DNA from: Haliotis asinina
Lineage: Eukaryota > Mollusca > Gastropoda > Lepetellida > Haliotidae
Assembly (NCBI RefSeq): GCF_037392515.1
Contig: NC_090280.1
Location: forward strand, 23,131,118-23,195,117
Length of the DNA stretch: 64,000 bases
Direction of reading: 5' to 3'
Shown here: positions 8,752 to 19,276 of the stretch, piece after piece
How the letters are laid out: the number at the start of each line of letters is the position of its first letter
Numbering within the stretch: the first letter of the stretch is position 1
Notes under the pieces: model-generated
Told to the model about the DNA's origin: nothing
The model's database searches: none
Seen by the model: the letters and a program-made list of their open reading frames with translations, nothing else
Translations under genes and position numbers: made by a program

Positions 8752-11047
8752 TACAATATGACATGTAATGCAAAGGATTCATTTTATGTCAGTTTTACAA
8801 ACGGTTTTTTACTTGATTTGTACTGCAGTAATAACGATTCCTACTGGAAATTACTTCGGTTCTGGATTAAAGATTCAGGATCCGTCATTTGTATTCCGCC
8901 TTTGAAACAAAATGATGCAGATGAAAATCCAACTTTATTCACTGATATGCAGAAAGCAGAGAAACTTAATCAGTATTTTCAGTCTATATCTAGTATTAAC
9001 GAAGTAAACACTGATTTGCCATTCTCTGACAAACGCACTGGTTCTATTTTGGATTGTGTAACTATTTATGTAAATGAAGTGTCTGATATAATCCAATGTT
9101 TACATCTTGAAAAAGCTTCTGGCCCGGACAGAATCAGTCATAAGTTTCTTAAAAGTGTAGCACATTCAATAAGTATTCCACTATGCATGTTATTCAATCA
9201 ATCATTAAAGACTCGTATATAAATCAAGTATGAGGAAAGAATCACATGTAATTCCCTTATTAAAAAGGGCGACCGCTCAATGGTCTCTAACTATCGACCT
9301 ATATCCTTGATCAGTTGTGTGGGCAAGGTGTTTGAGACAGTGATGTTCAAACATCTGTACAACTATTTTCATGTAAATCAATTATTATTATATAAGTACC
9401 AATCAGGATTTCAGTCTGGTCATTCAACTGTCCATCAATTACTTGAAATTTATGACCAAATATGTGAGGCCTTAGATGATAAAAAACACTATTGTATGGT
9501 GTTTTGTGATGTCTCTAAAGCTTTTGATCGTGTGTGGCCTAAAGGTTTATTGTTGAAATTAGAAAAGTACGGAATTCATGGTTCATTGTTAAATTGGCTA
9601 GCTGATTACATAAGTAATCGTTCACAAAGCGTCTTTGTAAATGGAGCCCTATCCAAGCCGAGGTATTTACAAGCTGGTGTCCCACAAGCTGATGACTTAG
9701 ACTGCTTGACACGATTATTTGCTGATGATTCGTCGCTAGGCTTATCTTCTCATGATCATCTATTCATTGGAAGAGAACCGAATTCAAACTTGGAAAGACT
9801 GCGGGCTTGGGCAAAGCGGTGGCTTATAACATATAATCCTGATAAAACTGAGGCAATTATTTTCACCTTACATAATAATATTGAGGCATTCAATCTCTAC
9901 TTCAACGGGGTTCGGGTCAAAACCGTTGAAAATCATAAACATTTGGGATTAACGTTTACAAAAGATTGTATATGGTCTGACCACATTGATGATATTGTAA
10001 AAAAACAAATTCAAAAATGAAGTTCTCTACGTAAACTCAAATTTTTATTACCGCGCTGTGTATTGAATAGAATTTATGTATTGTTCATAAGACCCCATTT
10101 CAAATATGCGTGTGAGGTATGGGATGGGTGTTCTCAATACCAAGCAAATAGATTAGAACAACTGCAATTAGAAGCAGCAAGAATTGTAACAGGCTCACCC
10201 AAATATACACATCATGAACATATGTATCATGAAACTGGTTGGGAATCTTTAGCAGAGCGTAGGAGAAAGCGAAAACGTTGTCTTTTTTACAAAATACAGC
10301 ATAATATGGCACCATCGTACCTTAATGATCTTGTTCCTGGGAAGGTAGCGTCTAAAAGTAACTATAATCTTCGTAACTCCGACGATGTCTCGCTTCCCTT
10401 CTCCCGTTGGAAGTTTTCTTATAATTCGTATTTTCCATCCAAAATTAGAATGTGGAATGAATTTCCAGTTGAAGTTAGAAAAGCGTGTCACTGAATTCTT
10501 TTAAATCAAATATTGTTGTAACACAAAACACAGCTCCCAAATACTTTGATTTTGGACCGAGAATCACTAATATCACCCTTACAAAACTACATTACATGTA
10601 GTCAACTGAATTTCGATCTATTCCGTGCTGGCATAATAAATAACCCCAAATTTTCTTGTAGATATATATGTGAAAATTCTTATCATTACCTATTTGGCTG
10701 TCAACTATATACTCAACAGAGATCTACCATGATGGCTAATTTACGCAGTGTTACCAATGTTACTATAAACTCTGAGTTACTGCTACCTACATGGCAATGC
10801 AGATCTGACTGATCATGCAAATTAAAACATATTTAAACTTGTTCAAACATATATTTGTCAATCAAAAAAAATTTCTTAATTATTGCAATTGCCCCAATCT
10901 TTCTCATCTTTCTGTTCTTGTCTGTCCATCTTGTATAATGAATGTAAATAATATTATGTAAATACTACGGAGAAGGTGTTCTAAGTTGTACAACATGTAC
11001 CCAATCCTTTTCTCATGAATAAAATATGTATAAAACAAAAACAAAAC
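8752..11047 (+). mobile_element. LINE (L2/CR1/Jockey-like), 5'-truncated, copy A
   Basis: It encodes the back part of a non-LTR ORF2. The linker ends GPDRISHKFLKS, then come RT motifs SNYRPISLISCVGKVFE, YQSGFQSGHSTVHQL, DVSKAFDRVW, AGVPQ and the catalytic FADD, and a C-terminal Cys/His region (CRYICENSYHYLFGC). There is no endonuclease, so it is truncated at the 5' end. It ends in an A-rich AACAAAAACAAAAC tail and is flanked by AAAAGTGGTGGT at 8740-8751 and 11048-11059. A 48-nt in-frame deletion after AGVPQA removes the segment SVLGPFVFLVYVNDIA that copy C at 59.3 kb retains. ORF2 is further interrupted near 9.22 and 10.02 kb. Confidence 0.93.
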
Positions 11048-11059
11048 AAAAGTGGTGGT

Positions 11060-12225
11060 ATTTCTTTGAGAAGTGGCAATTGGTATAACTGGAGGGAAAT
11101 GTCTCGAGTGCGTGCCATTGTATATGTATTTGGGTATTAAATGCTTCTCCTAATATGTTATTGTGGAATAAGCATATTTGATATGTGCTATTGAAAACAG
11201 AAGATCTTAAAGCTAACTGACCATAAACATGTCAAAGTTCACACTGGTAACGAGTATCCGGGCCCAGTATCTCTAAAGCCTAGAGAGCCATGCGTTGTGC
11301 GTTTATCTATATTGAATGTATATCTCCCAGGGTCAAATCCCCTGCCATATATGTCTTTGTGGAATACTTGGGACTGCCCGTCGTTGCTTCGTGTCTAACG
11401 TTACTTTCTTCTAGTCCCAGAAGTCATTACTGGTGCTATTCTGTGTTAGCTTTAATCTAATGGACATCTCTTTATTATTGCCTTTCCTTGACACTAACAT
11501 CAGGTTGATGTGGAACAGTGCAAACTTTATCATATGACTCACATATTTAGCGTTAATGTCTAATATTGTTTAATCAACACTGTTAACTCTATGCTGTTTT
11601 GTGAACATGTAGATTGTGTGAACGTCCACCGTGGTGATGTGTAGAGTATTAATTAAACAATTTCATAACTTGTATACTTTTCAATGTTATCGTGACCATT
11701 GTAGAATATGTGGCAAATCTACATGTGATGGTTAGGTTCTTTGATAGCTGATTGCTTTGTGAACATGCTGTTATGATGAATTGTAAACTATTCTGTCAAT
11801 GCCTGACTACGTAGCACATCAGTCAGTTACTGGCCGTTTATTTACGCGGGGATATCAAAAAGGTTTTACTTGTCACCAAGACGTTTTCATAGTAGAAACT
11901 TCAGTTTTGATTGTTGGTCCTTAAGACATCTTTACATTGTCACCATCCAGAGTCAAAGCTTTTCCTCACAAGCGTCCGCTTTCTGAAAGGACATAATGTT
12001 CGGTAACTGCATACATCATGGCGTTGTACAGACATCAACATTCGCCGGGTATGTAAAGGACAAGCAGGAACAAATCTCACATTTCTGTGGATATCGGTAC
12101 AGTCCTCTTTAAGAGTACCTCTGTAAAAGAGGCAATCGTGGAAAACATTTTCTCTTATTGGGTGTGTAGTAAGTGGAGTACTCTTGTTTTTCCAGCTGAA
12201 ATGATGAACTAGCTGAGGTGTTAAA
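11060..12225. other. Region downstream of gene 2, duplicated
   Basis: No gene seen. It is very close to 61.66-63.15 kb. About 370 bases present at 62.55-62.92 kb are missing here near 11.96 kb; a related segment at 34.6 kb shows that the longer form is ancestral, so this is a deletion. The left part also matches 32.58-33.33 and 34.2-34.6 kb. Confidence 0.65.
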
Positions 12226-12470
12226 CTGTATAGGTTCTGTGGAAGAAGTTGAAGAGTGGAGAGACGTATAGATGTGGAACTGTTCCGTCAGTTTAGGCTT
12301 CACCTGGTACTGTGATCCTCTGTTGAGGAAGATGAAGAGTGGTGAGACGTGTAGATGTGGAACTGAAATGTCTGTTTAGGCTTCACCTGGTACTGTTGCC
12401 ATGTGCTGAGGAAGATGAAGGATAGAGAGACGTGTAGATGTGGAACTGTTCCCTCAGGACTCTCTCGTAA
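12225..12470 (-). repeat. 83-base tandem repeats over the gene 2 tail and 3' region
   Basis: The string GATGTGGAACTG recurs at an exact 83-base step (GTGG at 12274, 12357, 12440), with the flanking AGAGACGTGTA and AGGCTTCACCTGGTACTG also repeated. On the minus strand each unit reads EQFHIYTSL in a different frame, because 83 is not a multiple of three. The copies at 44.3-44.5 and 63.2-63.4 kb share the array. Confidence 0.85.
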
Positions 12471-12566
12471 TCATGTAGAGGTAAGACATCGTTGTTGGAA
12501 GCACGAGGTACATCACTGAAGTCATGGGATAATCTCTCTGCCATCACAGTAAGGTAGTCACCACAT
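12383..12566 (-). CDS. Gene 2 terminal exon: cytoplasmic tail
   Basis: The acceptor is TTGTAATTACAG. In the phase set by the 16-nt microexon it reads CGDYLTVMAERLSHDFSDVP, then RASNNDVLPLHDYERVLREQ, then FHIYTSLYPS and a stop (TGA at 12385-12383). Tyrosine motifs are YLTV, YERV and YTSL; these are Yxx-hydrophobic signals of the SH2-binding or endocytic type but not exact ITIMs, since the -2 position is G or H. Nearly the same exon closes genes 3 and 4. Confidence 0.8.
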
Positions 12567-12912
12567 CTGTAATTACAACATTACACTTATATTGCCCTTA
12601 ATTTTGACTTGTCCATAAGTGCCTGCATTTTTCTTTCAAGTAGTGTGCAGTGGAAATCACCTCCCACTTCAACCATGATCATACATTCCCTACCCTTTTT
12701 TAACAAACTGTGCATAAGTTACATAGATACAATTGTTACTTTTTCAGTCATTTCCACAGTTAATCTGTGAAGGCTTATAGTCTAAGATTTCTGAAGTAAG
12801 TTGAGTAAATGGTGTTTCACACCAAAGACAACAATCGTTTATTTGATGACTTGTTCTCTGGTAATTACGATGTCTGACATACGAGTCCAGATGAAAACGT
12901 AAAAACATGTAC

Positions 12913-12928
12913 CTGTTGTCCTGGTTCT
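12913..12928 (-). CDS. Gene 2 16-nt microexon
   Basis: AGAACCAGGACAACAG lies between TTACTTGCAG and GTACATG. It takes phase 1 in and phase 2 out, adding ENQDN and splitting an Arg codon with the tail exon. The identical 16 bases with both splice sites occur at 44.95 and 63.87 kb, whereas the flanking introns have drifted in the 44.95 copy, which argues for function. Confidence 0.7.
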
Positions 12929-13072
12929 CTGCAAGTAAAACAAAAGACAAACTTGAACATTTCTGAACAGATCGGTTCGTCCACACAGAGTAACAGTAAA
13001 GAATAAGTCGCTTTTAGAATAGTCCATCAACATCACCAAAACCAGAACACCACAATTGCGCTTCATGACAAC

Positions 13073-13140
13073 CATGTGGGGAATCGAACCTAAGTCTTTG
13101 GCGTGAACACCTTATCCAGTGGCCTACCGACCACTTCCGT
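13073..13140 (-). mobile_element. tRNA-derived SINE head (family S2)
   Basis: On the minus strand it reads like a tRNA 3' half, with TAGGCCACTGG as an A-box-like run, then GGTTCGATTCC, a perfect pol III B box, and CCCACATGG. The same remnant is at 45.1 kb. Confidence 0.7.
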
Positions 13141-13453
13141 AATGAATCGAAAAATCAAAAAAACATTTACAAACTAAAATGAGAACAAAATTTTGCAGCA
13201 CATGAAGGTGAACCGCGGATATGCTCCCATACTGTTCGACGCTGCTTTCAGCAATATTCCACCAATACTACGCTTGTCTGAAATATGCCGAGAACACCCA
13301 GATTGTAACCTGTTGTAACATGCATGGTTGTATAAGACAGGTTCTGACCAGATCGTGCACGTTGGGGTAATATTGTGTCGGCTGTGGTGTGTTGGGAATT
13401 GTAGGGGGTTGACACTTACATTGCATGCAAAAATATTCGTGCATTCTTTGTAC

Positions 13454-13570
13454 CTTTTACGTCCTTGCAGACAAGAACAGCGACTGCTGCCACCACCACT
13501 GCCACGGCAGTCAGCATAACGGAGCAGACAGCTACGACAGGGACGATGTCGTCTACGTTTGCTTCACCCT
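13454..13570 (-). CDS. Gene 2 second hydrophobic exon (TM1 type)
   Basis: This 117-nt exon has phase 1 at both ends, acceptor TCTTATATCAG and donor GTACAAAG. It encodes EGEANVDD, the hydrophobic stretch IVPVVAVCSVMLTAVAVVV continuing AAVAVLVC, then KDVK. It resembles the TM exon at 17.35 kb (shared VDDIVPV/VVSIVPV and AVCSV) and is probably an ancient duplicate of it. It sits after the first TM and two tyrosine exons, so inclusion would make a two-pass protein; skipping keeps frame. The gene 3 copy is also open. Confidence 0.7.
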
Positions 13571-14100
13571 CTGATATAAGACACATATAAGATGACACAT
13601 ATCTGTGTTAAGTATGACAATTCAAGTGACAATACAGCGATGTATTCACCATGGAGTGAATGTGTATTTTCTTGTTCCTATTAAAGCATTAATCAACTTT
13701 ATGGCATAAATAATGTTTTTGAACTGAGGAAATAGTATTTTTCTCTACAGGAACGGTAAAGCAATAAAGTAAGCAAGCCATGAATAAGGAAGAATCATTC
13801 GGGATGACCGTTACAGCTGTCCAGACTAGTGGATCCTTTTCCCCAACACGACCCATCACCAATTTCAGCTTGAACACTGAAAAATGTCTTAAGTATTGGG
13901 ACATCTAGAATATCAACGAATTTGACTCTATTTACAATGTTGTAGCTATTCTATTATGGCTATTTCAAACTAAATAATCGGGGGTTTTGATATCTTTCCT
14001 TGGTTTGAGACACGACTCCTGTTCCAGGCTTCAGACATTAGACAGTTCGAGCTACGTTTCATTATACCATACACGGTAGTTCGTGTTTCACAGCCCATGC

Positions 14101-14243
14101 ACTGTCTGTAAATAATCGAGTCTCGACCAGACAATCCAGTGATCAAGAGCATGACCACCGATCTGCTCAAATGGGAACCGATGACATGTGGGTATTGCAA
14201 GCATGGGTATCTGAAGGCTATCTACCCCAGATCTTCAAGGGTC
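14101..14243 (-). mobile_element. SINE fragment (family S1)
   Basis: CTGTAAATAATCGAGTCTCG, GACCAGACAATCCAGTGATC, AAATGGGAACCGATGACATG and GCAAGCATGGGT. The counterpart is at 46.21-46.42 kb in the same intron of gene 3. Confidence 0.75.
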
Positions 14244-14358
14244 CTTCAGATGGGAGATAGTTCGAGCTACGTTCACTCGACATATTAGTACCCTATACGG
14301 CAGTTCGAGTTTCACAGTCGTTACAAATCACGCTAGTTGTTAACCTTCAGACACCAAC

Positions 14359-14414
14359 CTTCTATTTCCTGGTAGCTCCCATCGTTTTCGTCTTCCCAGT
14401 GATACGACACCACA
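14359..14414 (-). CDS. Gene 2 tyrosine exon 2
   Basis: This 56-nt exon takes phase 2 in and phase 1 out, with borders TTTCATCAG and GTTGGTG. It encodes VVSYHWEDENDGSYQEIE. The acidic run ending DGSYQEI fits DxxYxxI and resembles the hemITAM of Dectin-1 and CLEC-2 type receptors (acidic residues, then DGYxxL). It is a clear paralogue of tyrosine exon 1 at 15.2 kb. Confidence 0.75.
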
Positions 14415-14518
14415 CTGATGAAAATGAACATTGAACGTGAGCATAATGAGAGGAAATTATTAAGCTGGGGCGCACTCTCAATTAATATCGCGCCCCAAAT
14501 CGTGTATATTCTTGCCTG

Positions 14519-14690
14519 GTTGGTTTGTTGTTTAACGCCACAATCAGCAATATCAAAGATATATGTCGACGGTCTGTAAATAAATGGTTCTGGGCCAGAT
14601 AATCCAGTGTTCAACAGCATAACCATCGATCCGGTTCGTCAGCTTTTGCGACAAGTATGGGTTGATGAAAACCACTTTACCACGGGTAAT
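14519..14690 (-). mobile_element. SINE fragment (family S1)
   Basis: TTTAACGCCACAATCAGCAA, TATGTCGACGGTCTGTAAAT, CCAGATAATCCAGTG and GTTCGTCAGC. Same insertion as at 46.69-46.86 kb in gene 3. Confidence 0.75.
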
Positions 14691-14751
14691 TACACCTATG
14701 TGGTGATGAAATATTTATTCATCTTACTTGAAGATTGATGAACATACTCAC

Positions 14752-14773
14752 CGATGACGAGCACATCCTCTCT
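14752..14773 (-). CDS. Gene 2 22-nt microexon 2
   Basis: AGAGAGGATGTGCTCGTCATCG (22 bases, here split as AGAGAGGATGTG and CTCGTCATCG) lies between AACTTTCAG and GTGAGTATG. Phase 1 in and 2 out gives ERGCARH plus a split Arg codon. The gene 3 copy at 46.94 kb is identical in sequence and borders. Confidence 0.65.
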
Positions 14774-15173
14774 CTGAAAGTTTAAAGTGTGTGGAAACAA
14801 TTATGCATTCAAAATTAACTAATTAATTACTAACTTTAAGTTTCATCACGGATGTTCTATTGTGCACATCTGTATATACCACCCCCGTACATTGCACACT
14901 GATGTTATTATTTTTCTCTACTTAGAAGTTTAAGAGTTTAAGAGATACTTTACATCATACGGCATTAGTTTCAGTAGGTCAATCACTGCTCATAGTTGTC
15001 AGAATTTGAAAATGCTTATACAACTTTAGTTTTGTATGTTGACAGCTTACCAAAAGTCCAAGACTGATTTTCAGACATTGTACATAACACTACCCCTTTA
15101 ATAATTCGTATGACCTGTTTAACGTCATCGGAATCAACTGACGCGGTGTACAACAATGACGTCCTGCACCAAC

Positions 15174-15229
15174 CTGCTATCTCCTCGTAGCCTCCGTCTG
15201 TGTCTGCGTCACGGGTGTATGTGACAACG
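15174..15229 (-). CDS. Gene 2 tyrosine exon 1
   Basis: This 56-nt exon has borders CTTCTCCCAG and GTTGGTGC, phase 2 in and 1 out. It encodes VVTYTRDADTDGGYEEIA. YEEI is the optimal Src-family SH2 ligand when phosphorylated, and DTDGGYEEI again has the hemITAM-like acid-DG-Y-xx-I pattern. The gene 3 version differs by one residue (TGDAD). Confidence 0.78.
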
Positions 15230-15650
15230 CTGGGAGAAGGAATGTAGAAAGTGGTCGGAATCAAGGATATTTAAAAAAAACAAAAACAATCCGCTTTCCT
15301 TAGACACAGAATCTTGCAAATTACAAGATAGTTGTAACAGTTAAATGCATGAATGTGTTCACAAAAAGGGTAAGCACGTTCTGAGTTATGGGTAGTTAAG
15401 GATCTTCTAACATTTGCCTGAAATGACAAAAACTGTGATACCAGCAGCTCATTCGCTCATTGTGCTATTAATTCAGACTGGGTTCAGTATTCCATATATA
15501 CTGCTACTGATTAGTGTAGCATAGCCAATAAAATCACTGTGTTTGTAATTAAGTGTCTCTACAGTAACTTGGAAAAATAGCAGATACTACGAAGTTTTAA
15601 GTCAGTTGTTTAGTCATTTGTCTTACTTGTACCTGATAGCAGGTACTCAC

Positions 15651-15672
15651 CTATTAAATGTGTATCCTTTAC
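15651..15672 (-). CDS. Gene 2 22-nt microexon 1
   Basis: 22 bases between ATTTGTTTCAG and GTGAGTACC. Phase 1 in and 2 out gives GKGYTFN and a split Ser codon with tyrosine exon 1. Similar in length and sequence to microexon 2 and to the gene 3 copy at 47.77 kb. Confidence 0.55.
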
Positions 15673-17346
15673 CTGAAACAAATAAGTCTGTGCAAATAGT
15701 TACATATGCGCAATGTTAGATGAAAAATATAAGATAAACAAATTTCCCGTATAGTTAGAAATAAACAACTTGAAATTTGTAGACCGACATGCTTTTTTAA
15801 CAAATGTCGATTAAAATTAGTGTCTTCGAGACTGAAGGTCATTAAATCTGTAAATATGTGCACACTGTTGATTCATATCCTCTTCAAGCACCTTGGCTTG
15901 ATTCCATACTGAACTACTTCTGAAACCCCAGCATACCATTATTATCATTAATCATGGAAGATGTAAAACGAATTTTGAACCCAAACTGTGCTTGAAGTAA
16001 TCTGACTTTGACAGATAAACACGATGCACATTAAGAAATGCGTGCATTCCTGTCTGGTGACGTGATCCACCATTTGTTGAAAATGACCATTTTACCTGCA
16101 AATCACGTAGAAATACATAAAACGTGGCGTTTCCACAACACATTGTCAGATCAGTCAACTGTGTATCAAAATGATACCGAAATTTTCAACAGCACCAAAT
16201 TGTTGTGATCGAGCACACCCTTGACAACCATTTGTCCAGCCAGAGATCACCACATTTTCTTCACTCATTGAAGGAACAGGACTGAGTGTATTCTCTTCAC
16301 AAGTCCTGATTTCATCTCAGTCAGGGGTATAGAAGGATCACACTGACGTGGAAAGTGTAACGCTGACTGTTGAGTTCAGCAGGGTTGATGGAAGCGTACT
16401 GATCTGTAGAGAGACTGGTAGTCATGACAGGACACATATACACGTCTGTTGTGGTCGAGTTACAGCTCAAACGCATACATACTGAGAGCCACTGTTGTTT
16501 CTGTTCCCAACATGGCGGAGATCAGCGCCTCCACATTTTGCAGAAGGATTATGCAAATGATGGCCATACCCGTTACTGACATTGACTGTGAAACTTTTGA
16601 CCACGGTTGGAAATAAGTTTGACCCCCTTCAACGTTATCGTTAATTCATTTTTGCACTAATTTGAGAATGATTACTTTAGCTTTTACTTGTGTTTCAATC
16701 CTCATTGACAATTTCAGTGTCAACGGGGACAAGTTCTTTTCTTCGTGTACCACGGACATTAAACATTTTATCCCAGTGGTGCGTTTCTAAAGTAGTTCAG
16801 TATACTTGCACCGCCTTCTCTTACAATTTATCCTCTCTCTCAAACTCCTCCTTAAAGGCCGGTCTCAGACTCCATCTCCCCACAAGAGACTTAATGACAC
16901 CACCAAGGACAATTTAATATTTAATCAAGATACACCACAGACACGTTGCAAATCAGACCTGGGCAGGATCAGTCACTATAGATAGGACAAAATGATCATA
17001 TCGTCGAAAATGTCAGTATGAATGGACATACTTATCAGCTAGCTTTCTACTGAGTGTGAGTGGAAATAGACATCTAGACATCAGGCGCTACATACAAAAG
17101 TATTGTTATATGCTTTGCTCTGGACACCTCATTCACCCCACCCATCCACCCCCTGCCCCCAAACCCCACCCAGCCACCAACAACGCCCACCATCCCTCCT
17201 CGCCACCCACCCCCTTCACCCTTCACCCTTCCTCACCACCTCGCCCTTATCCCTGACTGTCATACATTATTCACCACATATAAGAATGTGCAGTTGGATA
17301 ACTTAGTGACGATGCATACGCGCACACACTCAGGCAAGAGTATTAC
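15673..17346. other. Gene 2 intron, no gene seen
   Basis: Collinear with 47.79-49.43 kb in gene 3. Ends in a C-rich tract (17.13-17.25 kb). Confidence 0.6.
17128..17252. repeat. C-rich CCACCC tract
   Basis: About 120 bases almost without G, rich in CACCC, CCACC and CCCC words. Absent from the matching place in gene 3, which has only a short CCCCCATCCCCACC. Confidence 0.9.
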
Positions 17347-17469
17347 CTCCACGTCTGCGGTTTCTACAAACAACAAATATGACGACAACGGCGATGACCA
17401 CGATCAGGACGGAGCAGACAGCAGTCACGGGGACGATGGAAACGACATCAGATTCAGTAACCTCACGTG
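17347..17469 (-). CDS. Gene 2 transmembrane exon (TM2 type)
   Basis: This 123-nt exon has phase 1 at both ends, acceptor AATGTTTCAG and donor GTAATACTC. It encodes REVTESDVVS, the membrane span IVPVTAVCSVLIVVIAVVV then IFVVC, and the stop-transfer RNRRRG. A type I topology follows from the N-terminal Ig domains. In gene 2 the upstream stop at 18.76 kb would prevent its translation. Confidence 0.8.
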
Positions 17470-17892
17470 CTGAAACATTTAATATGGACAATATTCAGTT
17501 CAGTATAATATAATCATGTTTACTTTTCAGAAAAAAATAACATCCAAGACACGTTGCTTTATTTAAGTTACATGATGTGCTTACAAAATACCAGACAGAT
17601 AATGTACACCAGGATTAGAAATATAACCAGGACTGCCCCGTATCTGCGAAATTGAGTGGGTAGGTGAGTGAGTATATGAGTGAAGTTTTGTGCCACTTAT
17701 ACCCCAAAATCACGCCTCTTCAGAAGTTCATCTGAAATAACACTTTCCAACTGCATTACAACCTGTTGCGTTCTCGCTACAACGCCCATCGACTACAACG
17801 CCTATTTTCACAGACGGATTCAACGGTAATGGTCAAATTGCAAGTGATACAGTCATTGGATCCAAAACCATTCTAAGAACTTCATCGATTTT

Positions 17893-18178
17893 ACAGTCAA
17901 CCAGCCAGTCGGTCAATCAGCCAGTTAGTCAGTCAGTCAGTCAGTCAGTCAGTCAGTCAGTCAGTCAGTCAGTCAGTCAGTCAGTCAGTCAGTCAGTCAG
18001 TCAGTCAGTCAGTCAGTCAGTCAGTCAGTCAGCCAGTCAGCCAGTCAGTCAGCCAGTCAGTCAGTCAGTTAGTCAGCGAGTCAGACAGTTAGTCAGCGAG
18101 TCTGTTGGTCCGTCAGTCAGCAAGTCAGACAGACAGTCAGTCAGTCAGCCAGTCAGTCAGTCAGTCATAGAGTCAGTC
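17893..18178. repeat. (CAGT)n microsatellite
   Basis: About 280 bases of CAGT/GTCA repeats, almost pure in the middle and interrupted by CAGC at the right. Absent from gene 3 at the matching site. Confidence 0.95.
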
Positions 18179-18734
18179 AACTTGATACAACAATGTCACT
18201 CTTTACGTCAACACAACAAGAGACCATGCAACGTCAGCGTTCAACAATTTCCAAGTAACATCACTGGTCTTCAGGAGACTTCAATCTGATTCAGACATGT
18301 TTAATGGGTTGACACATGCGATGTTCATCTGGAATAATCTTTCTCACTGGACATCCCCATCAACCTCACTGTCTACGCCAGTTCAACAGGAGGCCATGCA
18401 ACGTTGGAAACATCAGCGATCTAACTAGTGCAGGCGAAGTTCTAAAGAGACGGAAAAGTGTCGAGTTTGGTGTCACATATAAAGGGAAGATTAGGAGGCA
18501 TCTGTGCCGCTTGGCTGCTTTTTGATTTTACAAAAACATTGTCGTGATATTGACATTTGATTGACGTTCTTATCAATATTACGAGTTGATACGGCTAATG
18601 ATTTTGAATCGCTGAGTACCACTGCCGTTGGTGTTCTCGCAGGTGTTCCATCACGTTAAGGTGAATGGAAAGGCAGATGTCATCCAAAAGACAGGTTGTA
18701 TGTTATAGATTCTATTGTACAACTGTTGACTTAC

Positions 18735-18995
18735 AGAAGACATCCAGTGTCAGGTTCCGTTATGCACTCCCATGTGTGTTGTTGACGTGACACATGTACT
18801 GTCTAGACACAGACACATCTACAGCTGGTATAGACAACACAGCCTTCCTGTGTCCTGTCATCACCATCTGTCTTGATGTGTCCCACCAGGTTACAGTGCA
18901 GGCAGGGTTACAGTCAGCAGAACATCTCGTCGTTACAGGTTTCCCTTCCTCCAGTTTGCCCCTTATGCCGTCAAAGTGTATCTGGTCAGGTCCAT
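18735..18995 (-). CDS. Gene 2 exon: second C2-like Ig domain, with in-frame stop
   Basis: This 261-nt exon, with acceptor ATGCATTGCAG and donor GTAAGTC, begins (Y)GPDQIHFDGI and has cysteines in RCSADCNPAC and YMCHVNN and the core TVTWW. TAA at 18762-18760 follows HVNNTHGSA, where gene 3 reads HGSASRSLTL. The stop falls in the F-G region, right before the membrane exon, so the product would be secreted or the message degraded. Confidence 0.8.
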
Positions 18996-19276
18996 CTGCA
19001 ATGCATGTGAGATGGTCAGCTAGGAAGGAAGTCTTTTTCTGAGATATAAGTCTAGTTTCCGTCTGTGACGTAAATGTCTGAATAAAGACCAGCTGCTTGG
19101 TTTGGCCTGTGCTCTTGGGATTCATAAGAATGGCAAACCTCCCTGTTTCGCGATCTTATCAAGTTGTTTTCCTCTAACAATAAGTACCGTCTACAGCTGG
19201 GACACCGTTGTAACTCACCCACCTACACTGTTGCTATGCGCAACTCTTGACAACATATCCGGGTGATCATACCAGC

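Noticed and set aside
12744-13075. Minus-strand open frames around the 16-nt microexon (also 63701-63996)
   Set aside because: They read through intron and splice sites in frames that do not match the microexon phase.
17056-17306. Proline/histidine-rich open frames
   Set aside because: They translate a C-rich tract absent from the matching intron of gene 3.
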